Shown here piece after piece: positions 1-6,721 of a DNA stretch of 8,606 bases (its first letter is position 1; each line of letters opens with the position of its first letter). Both the position numbers and the translations under genes were made by a program. The stretch spans positions 1-8,606 of the forward strand of contig JALZVB010000059.1 in the NCBI GenBank assembly GCA_023300835.1, in the 5' to 3' direction. Source of the DNA: Saprospiraceae bacterium. Its GTDB lineage: Bacteria > Bacteroidota > Bacteroidia > Chitinophagales > Saprospiraceae. Below the pieces are notes generated by a model, which was not told the DNA's origin, ran no database searches, and saw nothing but the letters and a program-made list of their open reading frames with translations.

Positions 1-2
1 AT

Positions 3-1190
3 CACTCTGAAGATAGTAATGTACTGATTATCAACACTTGCGGCTTTATAGATAAGGCTAAACAAGAATCGATTGATACGATATTAGAGGGATCTTCTCT
101 CAAACGAAGTGGTCATATAGAAAAGCTATATGTAACGGGTTGTCTATCAGAGAGATACAAGCAAAGTCTAGAAGAAGAAATTCCAGAAGTAGATGCTTAT
201 TTCGGTACATTAGAGTTGCCAGCACTACTCAATAAGCTCAATGCGGACTACAAACATGATCTCATAGGCGAAAGGTGGACAACAACGCCTGATCACTATG
301 CATACATGAAAATATCAGAAGGTTGTAACAGAACTTGCTCGTTCTGTGCTATTCCTTTGATGAGAGGTAAGCATGTGTCTAGAACTATCGAAAGTCTTGC
401 AAAAGAAGCTAAGAATCTGGCTAGAAATGGTGTAAAGGAACTCATTCTCATAGCTCAAGAGTTGACTTATTACGGATTAGATATTTACAAGAAAAGGGCC
501 TTAAGCCAATTACTGAATGCGCTGTGTGAAGTAGACGGGATAGCGTGGATAAGATTACACTATGCTTACCCGAGTAAGTTTCCAATGGATATTATAGAAA
601 CAATGGCTGCTCAGCCTAAGATCTGTAATTATCTAGATATGCCATTACAACATGCGTCTGATCCTGTTTTATTCAATATGAAAAGACAGATTACACAGGC
701 AGAACAGAAAACACTTATAACAGATATCAGATCTATTATCCCAGATATAGCCCTAAGAACAACTATGTTATTAGGTTTTCCTGGCGAGACTGAAGATGAT
801 TTCAAAGTACTGTGTGATTATATCCAAGAGATGCAGTTTGAACGGTTGGGTGCATTTACTTACTCACATGAAGAGGATACCAGTGCGCACTTGATGGAGA
901 ATAATATCTCAGAAGAATTAAAAGTAGAGCGGTCTAATAAGCTAATGGAGATACAGCAAGAAATTTCATTCCAAAAGAACCTCGATAAAATCGGTAAACA
1001 ATACAAGGTGCTTTTTGATAGAAAAGAAGGCGATTACTTTGTAGGTAGAACGGAATCAGATTCTCCTGAGGTAGATAATGAAGTAATGGTAGACGCAGCG
1101 AATAATTATGTCAGAGTAGGCGACTTTGCTAATATTGAAATAAATAACGCAGAGGCATTTGATTTATTTGGAGATCTTGTCACAGAATAA
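3..1190 (+). CDS. rimO: Ribosomal protein uS12 methylthiotransferase RimO (5' end cut off by window)
   Basis: RimO is a cytoplasmic radical-SAM enzyme that adds a methylthio group to a conserved aspartate of ribosomal protein S12, using two [4Fe-4S] clusters and S-adenosylmethionine. The frame is open from base 3 with no start in view, so the gene begins upstream; 395 residues are visible and roughly 40 are missing compared with a usual length near 430. The N-terminal MTTase domain shows INTCGFID and VTGC, two of its three cluster cysteines (window residues 13 and 47). The radical-SAM CxxxCxxC motif is CNRTCSFC (residues 108-115) within SEGCNRTCSFCAIPLMRG. A C-terminal TRAM-type domain ends in FDLFGDLV. 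The family wording (TCGFID, AIPLMRG, FDLFG) favours RimO over the tRNA enzyme MiaB. A TTG at 216 lies inside the conserved domain and is not the start. Confidence 0.95.
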   Translation, partial: HSEDSNVLIINTCGFIDKAKQESIDTILEGSSLKRSGHIEKLYVTGCLSERYKQSLEEEIPEVDAYFGTLELPALLNKLNADYKHDLIGERWTTTPDHYAYMKISEGCNRTCSFCAIPLMRGKHVSRTIESLAKEAKNLARNGVKELILIAQELTYYGLDIYKKRALSQLLNALCEVDGIAWIRLHYAYPSKFPMDIIETMAAQPKICNYLDMPLQHASDPVLFNMKRQITQAEQKTLITDIRSIIPDIALRTTMLLGFPGETEDDFKVLCDYIQEMQFERLGAFTYSHEEDTSAHLMENNISEELKVERSNKLMEIQQEISFQKNLDKIGKQYKVLFDRKEGDYFVGRTESDSPEVDNEVMVDAANNYVRVGDFANIEINNAEAFDLFGDLVTE

Positions 1191-1261
1191 CTTATAATTT
1201 CAGAACATATGATTCTTTTCTGCATTCTACTTATAGTTAACTTGTTCATGTAGATAACCAT

Positions 1262-1705
1262 ATGGAATCACAAACTATTTTTAGTAGAGAAATTCATCCT
1301 TTTAAGCAGGCAGGCGGAGCGATTATATTATTGTTAATTTTCCAGCTGCTAGGATTATTATTCAGAGGTACTGCGTTTTTTGGAGAAGAATCCGTTGTTT
1401 TCTGGGAAATCTCTATGACTATCCTTCTAGCCTTTATGCTTTTTAATAGTGTAATGAGTATTCCCTATAAAAATAGAGGATTGTATTTCAGGAATAGTCT
1501 CATCAGTTTTGTAACCATTGCTGTTATCTCTGGTGGCCTAGCCCAGTTATTATCTGGACAATCTATGGACGAAGCCGGATCATTCAAGTGGTTGTACTTC
1601 CTGTTTACCTTTGTTTATCTGGTATTTATTTCTATTGTAAATGCTATGAGGAAAATTATTGAAATTGCTAAAAAGCAAGATGCTCGATTAAGAGGAGAAC
1701 TTTAA
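1262..1705 (+). CDS. Small four-helix integral membrane protein, function unknown
   Basis: I do not recognise this 147-residue protein. It is very hydrophobic, with four probable membrane segments at about residues 18-34, 45-67, 75-98 and 108-128. The tail after them is basic (MRKIIEIAKKQDARLRGEL), which suggests a cytoplasmic C-terminus by the positive-inside rule. There are no cysteines and no obvious catalytic or metal-binding motif. The ATG at 1262 follows a 71-bp gap after rimO and has no Shine-Dalgarno sequence, which is normal in Bacteroidota. The lipoprotein MsrB gene starts 13 bp after its stop, so the two are probably co-transcribed. A role as membrane partner of the reductase (for example electron supply) is only a guess from position, and the lack of cysteine or histidine-rich helices does not support direct electron transfer. 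Confidence 0.8.
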   Translation: MESQTIFSREIHPFKQAGGAIILLLIFQLLGLLFRGTAFFGEESVVFWEISMTILLAFMLFNSVMSIPYKNRGLYFRNSLISFVTIAVISGGLAQLLSGQSMDEAGSFKWLYFLFTFVYLVFISIVNAMRKIIEIAKKQDARLRGEL

Positions 1706-1718
1706 AAATAACATCACC

Positions 1719-2249
1719 ATGACTCGAACTATTATTTTCATTCTTTCTATTTCATTATCAATTATTTCATGTAGTCAGAATGCTACAAGCAAGAAAATAG
1801 AAAAAGAAACAACTACGCTAAGTGAGAATATTCCGCAGGAAGCGAAAAAGTCTTCTATCGTTAAGATTACTAAAACTGATGAAGAGTGGAAGGCAGAGTT
1901 GACAGATATGGAATATAAAGTACTCAGAAAAGAAGGTACAGAGAGAGCCAGAACGGGAGATTTATGGGATCATAAAGAAGACGGCATTTATACTTGTAGA
2001 GGCTGTGCATTACCGCTCTTTGATTCATCAACTAAGTTTAAGTCGGGTACAGGCTGGCCAAGTTATTATCAACCCTTATCAGATGAAGTAATAGAGTCTG
2101 ATACTGATTATAAGATTGGTTATGCAAGAGACGAAGTACACTGTGCCAGATGCAATGGACATCTAGGACACGTATTCAGTGATGGGCCTGAACCTACAGG
2201 ATTGAGGTTTTGTATAAATTCTGCTTCTTTGGATTTTGTAGGGAGATGA
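1719..2249 (+). CDS. msrB: Peptide-methionine (R)-S-oxide reductase MsrB, lipoprotein form
   Basis: MsrB reduces methionine-R-sulfoxide in proteins back to methionine. The first 18 residues form a lipoprotein signal: a short basic start, a hydrophobic stretch, then the lipobox IISC with Cys18 as the lipidation site. The enzyme should therefore sit in the envelope rather than the cytoplasm. Residues 19-52 are a polar linker. The MsrB (SelR) domain covers about 54-176, with zinc ligands CRGC (93, 96) and CARC (142, 145), the substrate loop SGTGWPSYY (109-117), HLGHVF (148-153) and catalytic Cys165 in RFCINSASL. All expected family residues are present, so it should be active. It follows the small membrane protein gene by 13 bp and probably shares its transcript. 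A cytoplasmic MsrB is ruled out only by the signal prediction, not by experiment. Confidence 0.93.
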   Translation: MTRTIIFILSISLSIISCSQNATSKKIEKETTTLSENIPQEAKKSSIVKITKTDEEWKAELTDMEYKVLRKEGTERARTGDLWDHKEDGIYTCRGCALPLFDSSTKFKSGTGWPSYYQPLSDEVIESDTDYKIGYARDEVHCARCNGHLGHVFSDGPEPTGLRFCINSASLDFVGR

Positions 2250-2417
2250 GGATGTTAAGATTGATGACTCAAAACCTAGAAACTGAAACAATCGCAAACA
2301 AGAAAAACTGAAAGTTGGATGTACACTAAACCCTAGGCCCTTAGTTAAATAACGATGGTTTTGACTATAAACTTCAGTATAATATAGAAGAGACGATTCA
2401 GACTTTTATTTCTCACC

Positions 2418-3695
2418 TCAACCGCATACCAGCATAAACTTATTCTTCTTCCCATTCTCGACAAGAATGTATTTGTCTTGAAGTAGATCTCCAGTTCCTA
2501 TTTCTAATGCAGCGTCAGCAGCTTTAGATTTATTAACAGATACAGCATTGCCTTTTATGGCTCTTCTGCATTCGCTTAAGCTAGAGAAAATAGGCGCATG
2601 TTGTGTAAGGAGTTCCTCCAGTTTCAGACCAGACGTAATTATTGATTTATCAACTTTAAAGCTCGTCAATTCATTACTTACCATTGCAAGCGCTGGGAGG
2701 TCCATCTCACGTAATAAGTTGACATCGAGCTTAGAGTTGAATATGACTTGAGAGGCACTTTTAGCAGACACGTAGGCTTCTTGGCCATGTATTCTTACGG
2801 TTAATTCCTCTGCAAGGATTTCTTTCTGAGCATTAGGATTATCAGCATGTTGGGCTTCTATGGCTTCTACTTCTGCTTTTGTCTTAAGCGTAAAATATCT
2901 GATAAGCATAGGAAGATCAGCATCATTTGATCTTATCCAAAATTGGTAAAACTGGTAAGGAGATGTCTTAGAGGCATCTAACCATATGTTTCCGTTCTCA
3001 CTTTTTCCGAATTTCTTACCATCTGACTTAGTAAGCAGTTTACTGGTAACGGCAAATGCTTTTCCGTTTTCTACATTTTTTCTTATAAATTCTGTCCCTG
3101 AAGTTATGTTACCCCATTGGTCAGAGCCTCCCATTTGAAAATGACAATTATCTTGTTCATATAGACATTGGAAATCATAAGACTGTAATAGTTGATAGCT
3201 GAATTCCGTAAATGAAATACCCGTTTCTAATCTATTTTTGACAGAATCCTTAGATAACATATAACTGACAGTCAGGGTTTTACCTACATTTCTGAGGAAA
3301 GAAAGGACATCCATGTTTTTATAATAGTCATGGTTGTTTCTGAGTAATGCCTTATTGCCATCTTCACCAAAGTCAAGAAATTTTTTCATCAATTCTACTT
3401 GATGCGAGAGGTTATTATCTAATTCTTCGTATGACTTTAATTGCCTTTCTTGATCTTTACCTGATGGGTCACCTATTCTTCCCGTAGCGCCACCCATAAG
3501 TACAATAGGCTTATGACCAGATTTCTGCCATAACGTAAGCACCATAACCTGAACGTAGTTTCCGATTGTCAATGAAGGTGCCGTAGGATCAAATCCTATA
3601 TAAGCCGTACACATATCATTCTCAGTGGCCTCTCTAGCACCTGGTGTGAAGTCGTGTAACATACCTCTCCATTCCATCTCTTCAAAAAAGTTCAT
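2418..3695 (-). CDS. tyrS: Tyrosine--tRNA ligase (TyrRS)
   Basis: This class Ic aminoacyl-tRNA synthetase charges tRNA-Tyr with tyrosine in the cytoplasm. The 425-residue length is normal for the bacterial TyrS type. The Rossmann catalytic domain covers about 1-230: AYIGFDPTAPS (31-41) leads into the HIGH position, which reads TIGN (43-46); GGATGRIGDPSGK (68-80) follows; YQLLQSYD (167-174) holds the tyrosine-binding Tyr, Gln and Asp; QMGGSDQWGNI (187-197) is intact; and the KMSKS-type loop is KFGKS (228-232). The C-terminus carries an S4-like RNA-binding domain (about 360-425, ending YILVENGKKNKFMLV). The start MNFFEEMEWRGMLHD matches the usual Bacteroidota N-terminus. It lies 68 bp downstream of cdd on the same strand, with its own candidate promoter between them. 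The TIGN variant is the one oddity. Confidence 0.97.
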   Translation of the reverse strand: MNFFEEMEWRGMLHDFTPGAREATENDMCTAYIGFDPTAPSLTIGNYVQVMVLTLWQKSGHKPIVLMGGATGRIGDPSGKDQERQLKSYEELDNNLSHQVELMKKFLDFGEDGNKALLRNNHDYYKNMDVLSFLRNVGKTLTVSYMLSKDSVKNRLETGISFTEFSYQLLQSYDFQCLYEQDNCHFQMGGSDQWGNITSGTEFIRKNVENGKAFAVTSKLLTKSDGKKFGKSENGNIWLDASKTSPYQFYQFWIRSNDADLPMLIRYFTLKTKAEVEAIEAQHADNPNAQKEILAEELTVRIHGQEAYVSAKSASQVIFNSKLDVNLLREMDLPALAMVSNELTSFKVDKSIITSGLKLEELLTQHAPIFSSLSECRRAIKGNAVSVNKSKAADAALEIGTGDLLQDKYILVENGKKNKFMLVCG

Positions 3696-3715
3696 AGTTC
3701 TTGTTTATTTTACTG

Positions 3716-3723
3716 CAAAAATA
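3716..3723 (-). promoter_or_regulatory. Candidate Bacteroidota -7 promoter element for tyrS
   Basis: Read on the minus strand these bases are TATTTTTG, an exact match to the Bacteroidota -7 consensus TAnnTTTG, ending 20 nt before the tyrS ATG. That spacing would leave a leader of about a dozen bases. No clear TTG is seen in the -33 region, so the call rests on one short box and its placement. Confidence 0.35.
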
Positions 3724-3763
3724 TACAGTTCAGACTTTTATTAATGTTACTGTAAGAAAAAAA

Positions 3764-4237
3764 TCAGATAAGATGTTCTTTACCGAAACTAGAAGGCAAT
3801 ATGGCGCCTATGCCTTTTATAAGTAGGATCTTATCTAATTCATAAGCTGTAATATAAATGTCAATAGGTTTTTCCTGCCGACTTTCATATTCTTGAATAA
3901 CTTGTCTGCAGGCGCCACAGGGCATACAAGGCTCCATTAATTTCTTTCTGGGATTATGTGCGGTAACGGCAAGAGCCTGGATATTGAATGTCTTCATCTG
4001 TGCACCCATGCTATAGAGGGCTACACGTTCTGCGCAGATACATAATGGATATGAGGCATTCTCTTGATTACAACCGCCGTAGACCTCTCCTGATTCTAGA
4101 ATAATTGCGGCGCCTACGTAGAAATTAGAATAGGGTGCATAAGCAAATTTCAACTGCGCTTGCGCTTGTTTAACTACAATTTTTCCTATTTCTGGCAGTT
4201 GATCTATGGAATCAAATGATTTATGTATGTAATTCAT
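3764..4237 (-). CDS. cdd: Cytidine deaminase
   Basis: Cytidine deaminase converts cytidine and deoxycytidine to uridine and deoxyuridine in pyrimidine salvage, in the cytoplasm and with a catalytic zinc ion. The zinc site is complete: Cys68 and catalytic Glu70 in CICAERVAL, and Cys107 and Cys110 in PCMPCGACRQ. The substrate-binding stretch YAPYSNFYVGAAI (33-45) and NQENASYP (58-65) are also typical of the small homotetrameric class. At 157 residues it is a little longer than the usual 130-136, mainly from an N-terminal extension of about 20 residues (MNYIHKSFDSIDQLPE), which I believe is common in Bacteroidota. The gene is transcribed toward tyrS and diverges from the sulfotransferase gene across a gap of 93 to 135 bp, depending on that gene's start. 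Confidence 0.95.
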   Translation of the reverse strand: MNYIHKSFDSIDQLPEIGKIVVKQAQAQLKFAYAPYSNFYVGAAIILESGEVYGGCNQENASYPLCICAERVALYSMGAQMKTFNIQALAVTAHNPRKKLMEPCMPCGACRQVIQEYESRQEKPIDIYITAYELDKILLIKGIGAILPSSFGKEHLI

Positions 4238-4372
4238 ACCGTATTTGTTTTTATAATAAGCGTCAATTTAGTTGGATTCTGAGTAAGAAGCTCGATAGTT
4301 GGTACAATTCATACATTTAATGATGCAACTATGGGGAGTTTACTTTTACTTAGTGCCCTCATAAACGTAACG

Positions 4373-5362
4373 ATGTCAATACTTATTGGAGGTAGTCCTA
4401 GCACCGGTAGTTCATTATTGAGACGCATATTAAATCGACATAGCGCTATTTTTTGTGGTTCAGAGACATCTTTATTTGCGAAAAGCGAATTATACCTTGA
4501 TTGGGGCGCTAATAAAAACAAACTTCTCAGGCCTTCTCTTTTTGGATTATCCAATGCGGGGTGGCATAGGTTTATAGGAATAGACTTAGCTGAGGAGTAC
4601 AACACAGATAGAAATACGCTGAGAACCTTGATAAATAATAATGATAGCTTCAAAGCGTTCATCAATGCTCTCTATAACCCCATTCTTAAAAATACGGATA
4701 AAACTATCTGGGCAGAAAAGACACCTTCTAACGCATTTACGCTAAGTTATTTTCTACAAGAGTTTGAGAATGGAAAAGTTATTCATACAGTAAGAGATCC
4801 TCTAGATACGATTGCATCCTTGTATAATAGAGGCATGTCTGTCTTCAATGCAGTGGCAGTATATATGCTTAATACGGCTATGGCTTCTCAGTTACACAAT
4901 GACAACAGAAATTATACTATAAAATATGAAGACCTGGTTGCTTCACCAGAAAAAACTGTGAATGCCTTGTGCAATTTTATAGACGTCACTTATGAATCGA
5001 CAATGTTGCTACCTGATAAGAAACCTAGCGGTGATCTTAAAATGGAAGGATGGAATTATAAAGAAACAGATACCATCGGCGCCAAAAGCATAGGACGTTA
5101 TGCAATGTCTTCACCAGATATTCAGAATGAAATATTAGATGCCGTTTTACTCATGAGAGCCACTATTGAGGATAAAATATATTCTGTAGAGGAAGTATGT
5201 AAACTATACGGATATGAAATCCCTAATCATACCGTAACAGCTGCCGCTCCAAAACGATTAGCGTTAAGGATAAAGGCTGATATCAAAGATCGTTATTTCA
5301 GTAAGGCCTATTACAAGGCGGCCAATTACCCTATAACCTTATCGAATAACCCTATCACATGA
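4373..5362 (+). CDS. PAPS-dependent sulfotransferase family protein
   Basis: Members of this family move a sulfuryl group from PAPS to a hydroxyl or amine on a carbohydrate, lipid, peptide or small molecule; the acceptor cannot be read from the sequence. The 5'-phosphosulfate loop is GGSPSTGSSLL (about residues 6-16), followed by WAEKTPSNAF (113-122), the 3'-phosphate motif VIHTVRDPLDT (136-146) and KYEDL (184-188), the order seen in Sulfotransfer_3 and tyrosylprotein-sulfotransferase-like proteins. The PAPS loop usually has Arg where this one has Ser (PSTGSS versus PRSGTT). An in-frame ATG at 4331 would add 14 hydrophobic residues. I chose 4373 because family members normally begin two to six residues before the loop (MSILIGG fits). 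Its TGA overlaps the prmC ATG as ATGA, implying coupled translation. There is no signal peptide from the chosen start. Confidence 0.85.
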   Translation: MSILIGGSPSTGSSLLRRILNRHSAIFCGSETSLFAKSELYLDWGANKNKLLRPSLFGLSNAGWHRFIGIDLAEEYNTDRNTLRTLINNNDSFKAFINALYNPILKNTDKTIWAEKTPSNAFTLSYFLQEFENGKVIHTVRDPLDTIASLYNRGMSVFNAVAVYMLNTAMASQLHNDNRNYTIKYEDLVASPEKTVNALCNFIDVTYESTMLLPDKKPSGDLKMEGWNYKETDTIGAKSIGRYAMSSPDIQNEILDAVLLMRATIEDKIYSVEEVCKLYGYEIPNHTVTAAAPKRLALRIKADIKDRYFSKAYYKAANYPITLSNNPIT

Positions 5363-6147
5363 CTAAGCAAGAAATGATACACTTCCTCAGACAGTCGATA
5401 GATTCTGACAGAGAGACGGAAAATCTGATTGATTATTATAGAGATGCGACAAGAGGAAAACAGCTCCCTGATGCCCAGATTAAAAATGAACTTACTAAGA
5501 TTGGAGAGGGAATCCCTGTACAATACGTAACAGGAATATCGTTTTTCTATACTTCTCAATTTACGATTACACAAGATGTATTAATACCAAGGCCAGAGAC
5601 TGAGGAGTTGGTCCATTGGGTAAACAGTGACCTCAAATCCATATCTCGATCGCTTAATATTCTAGACATAGGTTGTGGCAGTGGTTGCATAGGTCTTTCT
5701 GTAAAGAAGAAATTCCCTAACCATAATATTATACTCAATGATTTATCTTCTAAGGCTATTAAGGTGGCACAGCTAAATGCAGATAACCTTAATCTAAAAA
5801 TACAGACTTGTCAAGATTCTATACTAGAGCCAATCGAGCTAAAAACAATAGATGTTGACATAATAATTTCTAATCCGCCATACATACTACCATCGGAGTT
5901 AAATAGAATGGATGGTCATGTGTTTAAGCATGAACCACATCTGGCTTTGTTTGTAGATAACGACGACCCTTTAGAGTTTTATAAAGCCATTGTGAAATAT
6001 GGTTTAGAGAAAAAGGTACAAGCCATTTATTTTGAGACGAGTGATATCTTCCATAATGATTTACTCAAATGGATAGGGGAGACAGCTTATAAATGTGAGT
6101 CTCGGAATGATCTACAAGGAAAGCCTAGAATGATCAAGGTGTATTAA
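5359..6147 (+). CDS. prmC: Peptide chain release factor N5-glutamine methyltransferase PrmC
   Basis: PrmC methylates the glutamine of the GGQ motif in release factors RF1 and RF2, which speeds translation termination. The 262-residue length is close to the usual 275-290. A helical N-terminal domain (about 1-75) contains IPVQYVTG (52-59). LIPRPETEELV (75-85) joins it to the Rossmann SAM-binding domain, with motif I ILDIGCGSGCIGL (101-113), the acidic ribose-binding position in ILNDLS (125-130) and the catalytic NPPY at 172-175. HEPHLALFVDNDDPLEFY (191-208) is also typical of the family. In many bacteria prmC follows prfA; here it instead follows the sulfotransferase gene, with start and stop overlapping by four bases (ATGA), so its translation probably depends on the upstream gene. 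The NPPY motif plus IPRPETEE separates it from other NPPY methyltransferases such as PrmB. Confidence 0.95.
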   Translation: MTKQEMIHFLRQSIDSDRETENLIDYYRDATRGKQLPDAQIKNELTKIGEGIPVQYVTGISFFYTSQFTITQDVLIPRPETEELVHWVNSDLKSISRSLNILDIGCGSGCIGLSVKKKFPNHNIILNDLSSKAIKVAQLNADNLNLKIQTCQDSILEPIELKTIDVDIIISNPPYILPSELNRMDGHVFKHEPHLALFVDNDDPLEFYKAIVKYGLEKKVQAIYFETSDIFHNDLLKWIGETAYKCESRNDLQGKPRMIKVY

Positions 6148-6198
6148 TTACTTTTTGGAGTTAGTGAAGTGTAGTTGTTTGTTTTCCATCTCCGCCCT

Positions 6199-6225
6199 CG
6201 CTGTCCGAAGTCTCTGACTTCGGAC
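6199..6225 (-). repeat. REP-like palindrome, copy 1 (perfect 10-bp stem)
   Basis: GTCCGAAGTC and its exact reverse complement GACTTCGGAC are separated by TCT (6203-6225). On the minus strand the hairpin is followed by AGCG, the same foot seen after copy 2 on the plus strand. A stem of this length with a 3-nt loop is very unlikely by chance, and the foot sequence outside the stem gives the element polarity, as in REP sequences. Confidence 0.8.
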
Positions 6226-6259
6226 TAATACTATTTACTTACAGCATGTCATAATATGG

Positions 6260-6286
6260 GTTTGAAGTTAGAGACTTCAAACAGCG
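6260..6286 (+). repeat. REP-like palindrome, copy 2 (perfect 9-bp stem)
   Basis: GTTTGAAGT pairs with ACTTCAAAC around TAGAG (6260-6282), followed by AGCG. Compared in the same orientation, copy 1 has CC and GG where this copy has TT and AA on opposite arms. Sequence has therefore changed while pairing was kept. The 23-nt hairpin length and the foot sequence are the same in both copies, which lie in inverted orientation 34 bp apart. Confidence 0.8.
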
Positions 6287-6364
6287 TTGGGGTTATGTCT
6301 ACCCAATCGCAAAGGTATTCTATGAGCGGGAGCTTGTTGTATTTATCCGGACAATCATTTATAT

Positions 6365-6412
6365 TGCTTTTCATGTCGACCGACGCAGGAGTGGAGACAT
6401 ATCCAGTCTCGT
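6365..6412 (-). repeat. Second hairpin repeat family, copy A
   Basis: Read on the minus strand this begins ACGAGACTGGATATGTCTCC and ends GGTCGACATGAAAAGCA. It aligns over about 48 nt with copy B on the plus strand, apart from a 5-nt insertion (around TGCGT) in the loop. ATGTC and GACAT form the stem base. No coding role is apparent. Confidence 0.6.
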
Positions 6413-6470
6413 TAATTGTTACTTCATTCATTACTTTCAATAAAATTCAAGTTTAGAAAACATAAGATTA

Positions 6471-6485
6471 TCGATACGAGACGGA
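6471..6485 (+). repeat. 15-bp direct repeat, first copy
   Basis: TCGATACGAGACGGA occurs here, leading into hairpin copy B, and again at 6664-6678. An exact 15-bp match 193 bp apart in a short interval is not expected by chance. Confidence 0.75.
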
Positions 6486-6518
6486 GGATCTCTCCACTTC
6501 GGTTGAGATGAAAAAGCA
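6476..6518 (+). repeat. Second hairpin repeat family, copy B
   Basis: Begins ACGAGACGGAGGATCTCTCC and ends GGTTGAGATGAAAAAGCA. Its stem base is ATCTC with GAGAT, where copy A has ATGTC with GACAT: a C-to-G change on one arm matched by G-to-C on the other. Copies A and B point away from each other across about 63 bp. Confidence 0.6.
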
Positions 6519-6603
6519 GAGGGATGTATTCTGTTGAGTTTGTACATCGAGATAATAAGGAGCGGTTGGTGTAAACGCGGCAGATTGTTGTTGCGGAATA
6601 GTT

Positions 6604-6698
6604 GTCTGAACCTTGATTTCGAGGAATTAGGGGTAAAAATTGATATTGATCAAGTTAATCATGTCGATACGAGACGGAATTCACGACAATCTGGACAG
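6604..6698. repeat. Decayed inverted-repeat element
   Basis: The left arm around CTGAACCTTGATTTCGAGG (starting 6606) and the reverse complement of the right arm (6678-6698, CTGTCCAGATTGTCGTGAAT) share CTG, GATT, TCG and GAATT in order, with several mismatches and a small gap. The arms are imperfect, so this is a weaker call than the other repeats. The left arm resembles, from memory, an intergenic repeat common in Bacteroidota. Confidence 0.35.
6664..6678 (+). repeat. 15-bp direct repeat, second copy
   Basis: Second exact copy of TCGATACGAGACGGA. After it the sequence diverges from copy B at once (AATTCACGAC instead of GGATCTCTCC), so only the 5' edge of the second hairpin family is present here, inside the decayed element at 6604-6698. 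Confidence 0.75.
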
Positions 6699-6721
6699 AA
6701 GTTTATATTTAAGATTAATGA

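Noticed and set aside
2325..2345. Possible terminator between the convergent msrB and tyrS genes: ACTAA and TTAGT around CCCTAGG.
   Set aside because: Only 5 bp of stem with an 11-nt loop and no T-run on either strand; too weak to annotate.
3757..3766. Seven T residues right after the cdd stop on the minus strand, as in an intrinsic terminator.
   Set aside because: There is no GC-rich stem before the T-run, so it does not meet the usual pattern.
4331..4372. Upstream ATG giving the sulfotransferase a 14-residue hydrophobic leader.
   Set aside because: Family members start just before the PAPS loop; the leader is short, lacks a basic n-region, and no ribosome binding site favours it. It remains possible.
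4309..4665. A 118-codon minus-strand frame opposite the sulfotransferase gene start.
   Set aside because: It is antisense to codons of conserved sulfotransferase motifs and has no recognisable family; treated as a shadow.
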